DNA of 64,000 bases from Edaphochlamys debaryana (lineage: Eukaryota; Chlorophyta; Chlorophyceae; Chlamydomonadales): positions 548,084 through 612,083 of the forward strand of contig JAEHOE010000074.1 of the NCBI GenBank assembly GCA_016858145.1, given 5' to 3'. The notes under the pieces are model-generated. The model worked only from the letters and a program-made list of their open reading frames with translations, was not told the origin of the DNA and made no database searches. This document shows, in pieces, positions 48,208 through 60,200 of this stretch (positions are counted from its first letter, which is position 1; every line of letters begins with the position of its first letter). The translations under genes were made by a program, and so were the position numbers.

Positions 48208-51200
48208 ATGGCGTCCGGCACAGCTGCGCTCGCAGCTCTCCTGGCCGTCATGCTGCTCACCGCGCGGGCACCTGGCGCTGAGGCTGCGCCAGCGCAAGGG
48301 TGTACTCAGTCTGGCGGAAATGCAAACTGCGCGTGAGACGACTGGGGCGGTGGAAGGCATGCATGGAAAGAACGCCTTGCTTGCGCGTGGGGGTGGGCAA
48401 CTCAGTCCTGCGCCTGCTCGTGGGTGGCCACGTGCGCGAGGGGCTCTCCATGCGTGGGCGCTTGCATGCGGAAGGGTCACCACACGGGGCAAGGTGGTCA
48501 GTAGTCCTTGCCCGGTCCAGGGGGATACTGCATGCAAAACCCCGCGTACAAAGTGACTCAACTTGCGTCCATTGATGCTGGTCCCTCGCAATGCAGCTCG
48601 CCAGCCCCACCCAGCCCGGACCCTCCGAGCCCAACATTCAAGCCACCTAGCCCTTCTCCGCCTTGGCCAAAGCCTCCCAGCCCCTTCCCAAGCCCACCCG
48701 GGGCGCCCTCGCCGCCTCCGCCTCGGCCACCTCGGCCGCCGCCGGTGAGTTGGAGCGCTGTGTGTTTCTGGAGGTGACGCGCCAGTACACGGAGAAACAA
48801 GAGCCCGAAAACTTGCATGTAAGCCCCCAACGAAAGGATGTGAATACTGCTCTCCAATCCCTCGTTCCTCGCAGACGCCTGAGCCTCGGTCACCCCGGCC
48901 GCCTCCGAGCCCGCCCTCCTCCCCGGCGCCCCCCAACCCGCCGGTGCCACGGCCCCCCTCACCCCGCGGCGGCCTGGTCCATGGGAGCACCACCTGTGTC
49001 TACGCGGTGAGCGCACAGCAGCCAAGAAGGGAGCCTTGTGCGGGCAGCCGGCTGGGGACAGCAGCCTGAAGCCCTGCCATGCATGGGCAGGGCGGACTGC
49101 TGTCACATGGCCTCCTTGATGTTCTGTTCGTTCCCCTCGTCCTTGGCCCCCCAGAGCTTTGATTACACAGTTGTCCCCGGCAATAGGCTCGGCGGCGCTG
49201 AGACCTGCAACGACCAGGGTGCGGCAGGGTCGCGTACGAGCAATCAGGGGCAGCGGGTGTCTTGCTTGGCAGTAGCAACTTGTTGCCAGGACGCCATTCT
49301 GATAGATTGTCCTTTGCTAACTGAGGCATGGTACTTTCTCCCACACTCCAGCCGGCTGCATTGAGATATACCTCAACGGTGCCAGCTGCCAGGTGCGCCC
49401 TTGTGGGGTTGAGGCAGAACCTTGCCAAAAGCAGAGGAGGTCTGAGCTGGTGGTAAGAGACAGACGCCCGCCTCGCTCCCCGCTGCCGACTCGCCTCTCC
49501 TTTCTTGTGTGCAGAGGGTGCTCCTGGGGTCAACCACATACCTGGTCTGCCCTGTCTGCCTCACGTGGTGAGCAGGGCCGTGCAATTCTGGGGCGTGGAG
49601 CTTGCACGATGGATGGGCTTAGTCTCCACCGGACTGCGGTCTTGTCCTGCCAACCTGTGTAGGGGCAACGTGCGCGGCACTTGTGTCAAAGGCACATCGG
49701 ACTCCTTCTCCCACATCTGCACGGGTGACGAGCTGATCCCCAACCTGGGCTCTGCCACATCGGAACCGGCCGCTGGGAACACTCGCAAGCTGGAGGGATG
49801 GTTCCCAGGATTGCCAGGTGGGCCAGGGTGGGCAGGGCATTGGGGGACAGCCGCTGCGTGCGGGGTCGAGGAAGAAGCAGGGCCACACAGCATGAGGGGC
49901 AAAGGGCACGGTGGTTGAAGCGGTAGGGGCCGGCTCACGAGCAAAGGCGGGACCACAGGTTCAAGTGGGTAGTGGATGGCCGCTGGTTGAAGCCTCGTTG
50001 TGAGTCACGCGCGCGGCTCATGGCAGGAAGGGTCATGCACGTTCAGGGGCACGGGCAATCGCAAACGCGGCCGTTGAGCCTCTCGCTCGTCCTGTGTGCC
50101 CCGCAGGCCGCTACTGCCAGTGGTGAGCTGTGATAGGAGGCGGTGCCCGGCAAAAGGCGATGTGGGCGCACATGGGATGGGCTGCACTGCCGCGCTCGTG
50201 CTCACCACACCCTTCCTCCCGCAGGGTGCGCTGGGCCTCCACTGACACTGCCCCTCAACAAGTCTGGTTCACGGTGCGTGTGTGCATGGGAGGCAGCGGC
50301 CTGCCGCGGGATGGGACCCAACGCAATGCAGCTTACCTCCGGAAGTAAGCCCACGCCCTTCCCTTGTCCCTTTGCTGCCTGTCCGGTTATCCATAGGTCA
50401 AGGACGGGTCGGGTGGCGGCTGTGGTGAGTGCACGAAGTCCAGAAGCTAAGAAGCTCATACAACTCGGCCGCACTAGGCTTAGACCTGACACCCCTTCAT
50501 CCCCCTCCCCAGGCCCCACGGGCAGCACCCAGCTGACCTACACCCTGGGGGGTATGGCAGCCACCTGCCAGGCGCCCAGGCCCAACGGCGCTGGCATTGC
50601 CGGGTGTGGCACTGGGGACCAGCCAAACGAGTGGTGAGCGGTGCAGCTGGGGAGTGGGCCAGGGACGCCGCTTGCTCGGCGCATCTGCACCGCAACTGCC
50701 CCCGCTGACCCCTCTTTCGTCTGCCCCCGCACCCCCCCCCCCGCAGCCTGTGGTCCTTCATGGTGCCCAAGCCTGGGACCTACGACTACACATGCCTCGG
50801 CGCCGAGCCGCCCACTCCGCCATCGCCCCCCGTGGCCCCGCCCAGTCCCCCGCCCTTCCCGCCTCGGCCCCCGAAGCCGCCCGGCGCGCCCCCGCCGTCG
50901 CCTCCGACTCCCCCACCGAGCCCCCCCCGCCCGCCGAACCCGCGCCCCAGCCCGCCCTTCCCGCCTCAGCCCCCGCCACGGCCGGTGCTCAACCCCTTTC
51001 CGCCAGAGCCGGAGACCTCTCCGCCCAGCCCCCCGGCCCCCCCGAGCCCCCCAACGGCGCCTTCCAGCTACCAGCAATGCATCCTGGGTGGCTTTGGCAA
51101 TGACGCGGGCTTCGGCGCCGGCTCCGCGCAGGGTGGCATTGATGTGGGTCGGAGCGCACGGAGCGGTTGGTCGAGGGCAGCTGCCTTTCCGCATCAATGC

Positions 51201-54200
51201 TCTAATCTCTGGCCTTCCCCTTCCCTGTCCTCGCATTCCTGCAGACATGTGTCGATCAAGCCAACTGGTACGTAGGCAAGGCCTTCAATGTGTGGCCTGG
51301 ATGCAGAAGGGTTAGCGATCCATGGAGAGGGCTAGCCCCTGCTTTGCGCTAGGTGCTTGCTTGGCTGCGGTAGCCCGCTTAAGCCGTCTCACCCTGCACC
51401 CTCCTGCCGCCTCACCTGCATCCCCCTCCTCCCCCTCCCCTCTACTCTCCCCAGCATTGGCATCTACTTCGACACCACCTCCTGCACCCCCGTGGTCCAG
51501 AATGGCATCATCTGGCAGTACTGCCAAGTGGGGCGGGGAGGGGAGGGGCGCGAGGAAAGAGGGAAGTCTGAAAGGCTTTTCCTGCATTTGCGGGGTTCAC
51601 CTGCTAAGCATCTCGGGCTCTCGCTACTAAGCACCTACCCTTCCCTGCGCGCCGCCTCCCCGCTGCCCCCAGGTGTGCATCTATTGGGACAACCGGCGCG
51701 GCAACTGCCCCAAAGCCATCTCCGGCACCGTCAGCCACACCTGCATGGGTGCGTGCTAAGCCAAAGAGGCTAGCACTTGGCCTTGCTTCTCTTACCTGTC
51801 CGAGCTTGTGCTCAGTGTATGATCCTGTGTTCCCCGCCTCCCCCAGGCGACGAGTGGACGCCCATCATGCGCAACGCGGGAGACCTGCCCGCCGCGGGTC
51901 AGACCTACAAGCTCAACACCTGGGCTGCAGGCATCGGCAGTGAGTCGCGTGGGGCTGGGGAGAGGGCCGCGGGGGGACAGCCAACCCCCAATGATGGTGT
52001 TACAAGTGCTTGAGCTGTCAAGAGCATGAAGAGAATGACGTGTTTCTGTGTCCCCGCCCCAACACCCCACCCCAGGCCGCCAGTGCCAGTGGTGAGCAGA
52101 TGCACGTGGCCATGGGTAGCTGAGTGCTTAGGCAAGGGTGCAGGGCCCGGGACTAGAGATGCCCGACCAGCAGGTTCCTTGGGGCCCCTCCAGAGGCAGA
52201 CGGTTGCGTGTCTGTCGTCCGCAGGATTCGGTGGAACGCCACGTACAACGGCAGGATCAGGACCTATTTCACGGTGCGCGCACTGATGGGGGCTCCGGGG
52301 CAATGCAAGGCCGAGTGCTGTTGAGCCTCCCGACAGCGGCCTGACCGGGAGCTCAACCCTTTTTGGCTGCCCCATGCGCAGGTAAAGGATGGCTCGGGCG
52401 TGTGCGGTAAGGGATGGCGTCTGCGTTAAGGCGCGGCGCGGGACATCGGACCATTATGGACCGTCCATGTGCCGGCGCAGTACACTTCAGCTTCCGTTCC
52501 CTCCTGTCCTCCCTCCGCAGCCGACCGCCAGCAGTCGTACACGGTCCAGGGCATGGCTGCCACGTGCCAGCCCCCCCGCTACAACGCCTCGTCCGGGCTG
52601 CTCGCGGGCTGCGGCATCGGAGACCAGGACAACGAGTGCCTCTGGAGCTTCGACATCCCCAGGCCGGGAACCCCCGCCTTCACCTGCGGCTCGGGTAAGG
52701 GCGGAAGCCGGGGGTAGCAGGCGGCGAGGACCCTGCAGCATGCGGCGTATGCCAACGCCTTGTCCTCTTCCCCTCGCTCGCAGCACCCTCGCCGCCACCC
52801 GCGCCGCCTTCGCCTCCCATGCCTCCGCGGCCGCCGCCGAGCCCGCGCCCCAGCCCGCCTAGCCCGAATCCCAGCCCCCCTCCCCAGCCGCCGTTTCCCC
52901 CTCTGCCTCCGCTCAACACCGCCCCCGATCCGCCCAGCCCGCCGGCCACCCCGCCCCTGCCGCCGCTGCTGCCGGTGGCCGCGGGACCCTCCAACACCAC
53001 CTGCGAGTACTCGAGCAACGTCTACAGTGGCCTGCCGACGCCTGCGGCCAGCGTGAGCAGCGGGGCCGCCCGGGCCGTCAGCCTGCTATTTGACAACTAG
53101 TCGTGGCGTGCCCTCTGCCCTGCGTCGGGACGTCGTTACTCATGCAAATCTCTCCCTGGCGCTCGCAGGGCCCCGCTGTGACCTGCGCGGACCAGGCGGC
53201 CTGCCTCAACATTTTCTACGATGCGGGCAACTGCGTGCCCATGAACGGATTCACGTGAGGCGCGGAAGAGCAGGGGGTTGACACTGGCGGTTTGGCCAGA
53301 GCTTTTCTCGCCCGACCCACATCGCCCGACCCACATGGCGGCTGCCCCTCCTCCGCAGGTACTGCAAGATCTGCATCTACTGGGACAACTCCCGCGGCAA
53401 ATGCCCCAAGGCCGTTGCCGACACCATCAGCCACAGATGCTTGGGGTGAGGAAGGGAGAGGCCCTGCGGGGGCCGCTCGCAGCGGATGGGCGGGGCCTCA
53501 TACCCAGTGCGATGAGCATGGCAGCAGTATTTAAACGTCACCCTGTGCTGCCTTCGATCCCCAGGGACGAGTTCATCCCGATTCTGGCCCAGCCTGGCAG
53601 CACTCCAGCCGCGGGCAACACATGGAAGATCAACGGCTGGGCGTCGGGGCGCAGCGGTAAGCCTGGCATGATGGGTAGTTAAAAAGCGGCTTGACGGTTT
53701 CGGTAGTTCTGTTGTCGATGAGGCGGGTCTCAGCGGCACGGGATGCAGGAGCGTCCCTCTCCCAGCAGTGTGAGCTGGGTGCGTGGGGCAAGAGACTCGA
53801 CCATTCTTAAGATTCGGGATGGAACCCGTGTGGAGGAAAGCGGCTAAGTTTGCTGCCGGGCGGGCAGGCGAGAGTAAAGACACTAGGGTAGACCGTACAC
53901 GGCCGGTGGGAGACACAGGAGGTCAAGGGACGGGGAGATGCTGCAGCCGTAGGACGGGCCGCCTGAGCACTTCTTGTGGACGTTTCGTCCCGTGTCCCAC
54001 AGCCATGGCCTGTCAGTGGGTGCGCTGGGAGACCACCGACTACTTCGCGCAGAGCGTGGCGTTCACTGTCAAGGATGGCAACGGTGAGTTACAGTGACAG
54101 TCCCAGTCCTCGGCCCTCGCAAGTCTTTGCGATGCGAGGGGGACACGGGGGGCACGGGGGGCTGAGCCGCGGGGGCACGTACGGATGTCCACTTACCGGT

Positions 54201-57200
54201 GCTAGGTCACAGGCACAGCAGGTATCATAGCTCCTCACCGCCAGCGGTTAGGACAGCCTTCACGCGCAACTGGCAAGCATGTTGCAGTGCACGTTGACAA
54301 CATCACCAGGGCAGGATACCCGCTCACACATCATGGCATAAGCCTTTGCTACTGGGCAGTAGCCGTAAGCGAAAAGCCAACACTGCAACCCAGAACTGCC
54401 CGGCCCGAACTCAAAAGCTCACAGCTCGCCGGGGTAGCCCGGCCGGGTTGTTTCTTCGGCTCCGCGCGGCTGCGCCTGCAATATGGGCTCTCAAGCGCGT
54501 CTAGAAGTTCAGGGCAGTCGCGGCCGGAGGCAGCGGAAGGCTGCCGACAGCTGGCGAGGTGCTGAGCCAGCCGAAGTCTGCTCGTGTGTCATAGCAAGGC
54601 GGAAGAGCGCGCACAACCGAAGGTAGAGGACGGTGTGTGCTCGCCTCGCTGCTGAATTGGGCATCTCGACGGCAACGAGGATGCGCAACGTCGCGGCGTC
54701 TCGCTGGCTGCCTGAGAAAGTGTTCATCGGTCGCTGACATGTTCGCTGTCTTCCTGATCCACAGGGCTTTGCGTGTCTCCTGGTTCGGGACCCGTGACCA
54801 TGACCATGGCGGGGTTGGCGGCGAGCTGCCAGCCCCCGCGCACCGAGAACGGCGTGCTCGCAGGTTGCGGCAAGGGCGACCAGGTGAGCGCGTCGTGCCT
54901 TTCCCTGAGCAGTTTCTGAGTCTTGCCGGAGTCCTGCTCGATCCCTGTGGCCTTGACTCCGGTACCGGTATCTTCTGGCCCGGTCCCCGTGCAGATCAAC
55001 GAATGCCTCTGGACCTTCAGCGTTCCGCGGCCCGGCGCCGAGGGCTTCTCGTGCAACAAGTCGCCCCGCTCCCCCCCGCCGTGGCCTCCTCCGCCGCCAC
55101 CCAGCCCCAGGCCCAGCCCGCCGCAGCCACCCAGCCCACCGCCCAGGCCCCCGCCGCGGCCGCCGCGGCCGCCACCTGACCCGCCCAGCCCGCCTATCCC
55201 GGCGGACGAGCCTCCATCCCCCCCGCTTCCGTCGAGGCCCCCGCCGGACGCGCCCAAGCCGCCCAGCCCCCCGGCAGCCAAGGTGCCATCGGGCACATGC
55301 CAGCTGCGCAACCCCACGGACTACTCCGGCCCCATCCCCAACACCGTTGAGACGGTGAGCACGGGACACAGCCTGCATACCTGTTCCAACCCACTTGAGG
55401 CCGCATCACGCGTCATGGGCGCAACCCGCATGGGGTCAGAGCCATACGCTCAGCGCTGAGATTTCGCTGGCCTATTGTTGCCTTGCTGCAGGGTCCCATG
55501 GTTTCCTGCCAGCACCAGTCCGCCTGCATAGACATCGACTTCAACTCCGGCAGCTGCACCCGGGCATTCATGGCCGGCGTGCAGTGGATGTACTGTGAGG
55601 TGTGCCTGTTCTGGAGCAACCAGCGTGGCTTCTGCCGCAAGGCCGTCTCCAACACCGTCAGCCACACCTGCCTGGGGTGAGGGCGTGGAGTTGCAGGGGA
55701 CACGCGCTGGGCCTCCGCTCGTGCACCTTGCTCTCTGTCAGGCCTGTGATGTGGCCTGATCGGGCCGGACCTAACACCGCGATTGGGATTCTCCCCGGAC
55801 AGTGACGAGTTCATCCCCATCATGAGCGGTCCTGGCCAGACACCTGCCGCGGGGCAGACCCTCAAGCTGGACGGATGGCCCGCCAACTGTAAGTACCGGG
55901 CCTGCCGACGACAGCTTCCGCCTTCACCGCCACAGCACTGTGCTTCTGACTCTGTGCTCTATCCTTCGACCCACAGACAAGAAGTGTCAGTGGGTGCGCT
56001 GGAACTCCACCTACAACGGCCCACTGGACGTGTCATTCACGTAAGCCTTAAAAGGGATGAAGTGCTTGTGGGCGGGCAGCCGTAAACTGCAGATGCCTAG
56101 CCTGCCGTGTATCCTGCACGACCGTACCTCAATGTGCGCTCCCCCTGTGCCATACGCAGTGTCAAGGATGGGCGCGGCTCGTGTGGTTCGGGTGGGTGGC
56201 GCGGGCGAGATCACTCCAGCCCTCTCCGAAGAGGTTTCGTGAACTACGTGAACCCCAGATGGACTCCCTTCGGCACCTTGACATTGCCCACACCTCTTTC
56301 CCCGCAGTCACTGGCGCAGCCGAGGAGTTCAACCTGGGCGGTATCGCCGCGCAGTGCCGCATCCCCCGTACTGTGAATGGAGTTCTGGCCGGCTGTGGCA
56401 CCGGCGATCAGGTGCGGGCAGGTTAGGCTTTGCCTTCAGGTTCCAGCCCTATCTGCTTCTGTATGGCGGGCGCGTCCCGGCATGGACGGGAGATCCCACA
56501 AACGTATGCAACCATGCAGCGAGATGGCTCAGGCCCACCTGCCCTTGTACCGCCGCCGCAGGACAATGAGTGCCTGTGGACCTTCACCATCCCGAAGCCT
56601 GGCACGTCAGACTTCGCCTGGTGAGTGCAACAGAGTGGAGGACACGTTAGGAGTGCGGTTGCGCTGCATGTGTCGTGGGTTGCAGTCTCGACGCCGACGC
56701 CCTGCTCTTGCCCATGTGTCCCCGCAGCGCCGCCCCGCCAGCACCACCCACGCCGCCTCCTTCCCCACTCGACCCGCCCGTGCCCCCCGGCCTGCCTCCT
56801 CCAAGCCCGCCCCCCGCACCGCCTAGCCCACCCGACGCGCCCCCTCCCGACGTCCCCATGCCGCCTGGGTTCCCGCCGCCTTCGCCTTCGCCCCCGCCTC
56901 CCAGCCCACCCATGCCCCCGGATGCTCCTATCTCTACCTTCTGCTCTCCCTGCCCCTACGTGTTCATCTAGTGAGCGCATGGGTGCTACAATATCTCTGC
57001 GTGTGACTGGTGGAAACACGCTCACCCTGCTCGCTCCTTCATGCCCTTGCCATCGCCGCCCGCAGCCAGCTCCACTACATGGACACCACAGCGATCGGCC
57101 GCACGCAGTACGTGGACATCCTCATGCCCTACCTGTGAGCAGGGATCCTGGGGCTGCGTGTGAGGCCTGTCCGAGCGGGAGGAGGCCTTTCCTCTTTCAG

Positions 57201-60200
57201 TGTCGAGCCTTTGTGCCTTCCTCCCTGGTCCGCCGCTGCGCGCCCACAGGTTCGACTACACCTCGCTGGTTCTGCAGGTGAGAGGGTCTACGGAATGGGC
57301 AGGCAGTTGGCTCATCACCCCGTCCGCTGTCAAGTATAACTCCTGGCATGTTTGCGGCACAGCCTTAGCTATGTAGTCCCTTGATATACACCATGCGAAC
57401 CCGTGCGCAGTCCTACACGTTCTACGATGCGGATGGCGGCTTCAGCGCTGGCCCGCCCATATCCCTTGATGGGTCTGGCTCGGTAACCGTGTCCATAGTC
57501 AACAACGCGCGCCTGTCTGCGCCCTACCACTCGTGGCGCGTTATGACCATCGACCTGTCCGGCCGGCTCTTCAAGTCGGATGCCGGCTTCCTTGCCGGAC
57601 TGGCGCTGGCGTCCGCCTGCGACCCCGGCAGTTACGGAGTTCTGGACTTCATTGCATGGGGCACCGGCACCTCCCCCAGCGTGGGCCGCAGGGCCCTCGA
57701 CGGCATAGCGAACGGTGGGTTGTCTACTGCTGAGGCTTACGGCGGCAAGGCACAGCTTGTTCTAAACCCTTTAGCCCCTGCCCCGCCTCACAGGCTACGT
57801 TGCTGAGAAGCTTCCGGTCATGGAGGATTCCTCCACGTCCACCACCAACAGCCTCAAGCGCACCGGCTCCGGCGCCAGCGCCTCCAGCTCCTGGACCTGG
57901 ATCAGCAGCGGCCCTGCCACCTGGGGCTCGGTGGATACCACCGCGACGACACCAACCAACCTTTTCAACTCGATGCCCGGTTCGTGCGGCTTTGTGGCAC
58001 CGGCGGTTCCGTCCCCACCAAGCTTCCCGCCCTTCGCACCGCTGCCGCCGCCTCGCCCGCCGCACCCTCCACGGAAGCCTCCGAGCCCGCCACCGCCCAG
58101 CCCCGAACCGCCCAGCCCCGAGCCGCCCCAGCCGTCGCCCCCGAGCCCCTCGCCCCCGCTGCCCCCCAGCCCTACGCCGCCCAGCCCGGTGCGTCACCCT
58201 GTGTGGAGCCGCATGCTCAGCGCTCCTGAATGAAGGGCTTCATGAAGGTCAGCACTGGGCACCGTGCCTAATCCCCTCTGCCCTCCCTCCCCGTTCGCTC
58301 CTCCCCAGGGCTACTGCGAGCCGTGCCCGCACGTCATGATCTCCGAGTTCCACTACCTGGACGCCGTAGACGGCTCCAGCAATCAGTGGGTGGAGGTGGT
58401 GGTGCCGGCCAGGACCGACGTCTCCCGCCTCTCCCTTGCGACCTACCTGTTCACCTCCTCGGGCGGCCTCAAGCAGACCGAGGCGGACCTCTCCGTGTCG
58501 GGCGTGGTCCACAGCAACAGCTTGGTCTCCACCAACATCGGCTGGCGCGCGCTCCTGGTCCCCATGACCCTGCCCGTGCCCACCCTCGGCTCCGAGGTGG
58601 CTGGCATTGCCCTCATATTCCACTGCCCCTTCAGCTTCACCGTCAACGACTTTGTTGTCTACGGCGCTGACTACGACACACCGGCAGACCGCACGCCGCT
58701 GGACGGCCCAGCCCAAGGTGAGCACACCTGGCAGCTGTGCTCCTTATCTTGTCTCACATGCCAGGTTCGTAGCGCACGCGCCTGATCCCCTGCCCTGTTT
58801 TCTGCGGCTCTCGCAGGCGTCACCCCCTTCGCGGAGACCTTCCTGGCCCAGGAGACCAGCACCTCCAAGGAAGCGTCCATCGCACGGGCCGGCACGGGCA
58901 ACGCCCCCCGTGACTTCACCATCTTCTGGAACCCCGACCCCGTTAGCAGCCCTGGAGACGTGCTCCTCACGGACCTCGAGCTCACAGACCCAACCGATGT
59001 CGCGCACTGCGGTGGGCCGGAGCCACCCAGGCCCCCCAGCCCCTTGCCTCCTCAGCCCCGCAGCCCCTCTCCACCTGAGCCGCCCAGCCCTTCGCCTCCT
59101 GAGCCGCCCAGCCCCTCTCCCCCTGAGCCACCCAGCCCTTCGCCTCCCGAGCCGCCCAGCCCTTCGCCTCCCGAGCCCCCCAGCCCTTCACCGCCCGAGC
59201 CGCCCAGCCCCTCACCCCCTGAGCCGCCCAGCCCTTCGCCTCCTGAGCCGCCCAGCCCTTCGCCTCCTGAGCCGCCCAGCCCATCGCCCCCGCAACCTCC
59301 AAGCCCCTCGCCGCCCGCCGGCACACCTGATGCACCTCCAAATCCGCCCAGTCCCTCGCCGCCCAGTCCTTCACCGCCCAGCCCCTCACCCCCTGAGCCT
59401 CCCAGCCCTTCGCCTCCTGAGCCCCCCAGCCCCTCTCCACCTGAGCTGCCCAGCCCTTCACCGCCCGAGCCGCCCAGTCCCTCGCCTCCTGAGCCGCCCA
59501 GTCCATCTCCCCCGCAACCGCCCAGCCCCTCACCACCTGTACCGCCCAGCCCCTCGCCCCCTGAGCCGCCCAGCCCTTCGCCTCCTGAGCCGCCCAGCCC
59601 TTCGCCTCCTGAGCCGCCCAGCCCTTCACCACCTGAGCCCCCCAGTCCCTCGCCTCCTGAGCCGCCCAGCCCATCGCCCCCGCAACCTCAAAGCCCCTCG
59701 CCGCCCGCCGGAACACCTGATGCACCTCCAAATCCGCCCAGTCCCTCGCCGCCCAGTCCTTCACCGCCCAGCCCCTCACCCCCTGAGCCTCCCAGCCCCT
59801 CGCCTCCCATCCCTCCGAGCCCCTCGCCTCCTGAGCCGCCCAGCCCATCGCCTCCTGAGTCGCCCAGCCCTTCGCCGCCTGAGCCGCCCAGCCCGTCGCC
59901 GCCTGAGCCACCTAGCCCGTCACCCCCTTTCCCGCCCAGCCCGTCGCCCCCTGCGGGCACACCTGATGCACCTCCGAATCCGCCCAGTCCCTCGCCGCCC
60001 AGTCCTTCTCCGCCCAGCCCCTCACCCCCCGAGCCGCCCAGCCCCTCACCTCCTGAGCCGCCCAGCCCATCACCTCCCATCCCGCCTAGCCCATCACCGC
60101 CCGAGCCGCCCAGTCCCTCGCCTCCTGAGCCGCCCAGCCCATCTCCCCCGCAACCGCCCAGCCCCTCGCCCCCTGAGCCGCCCAGCCCTTCGCCTCCTGA

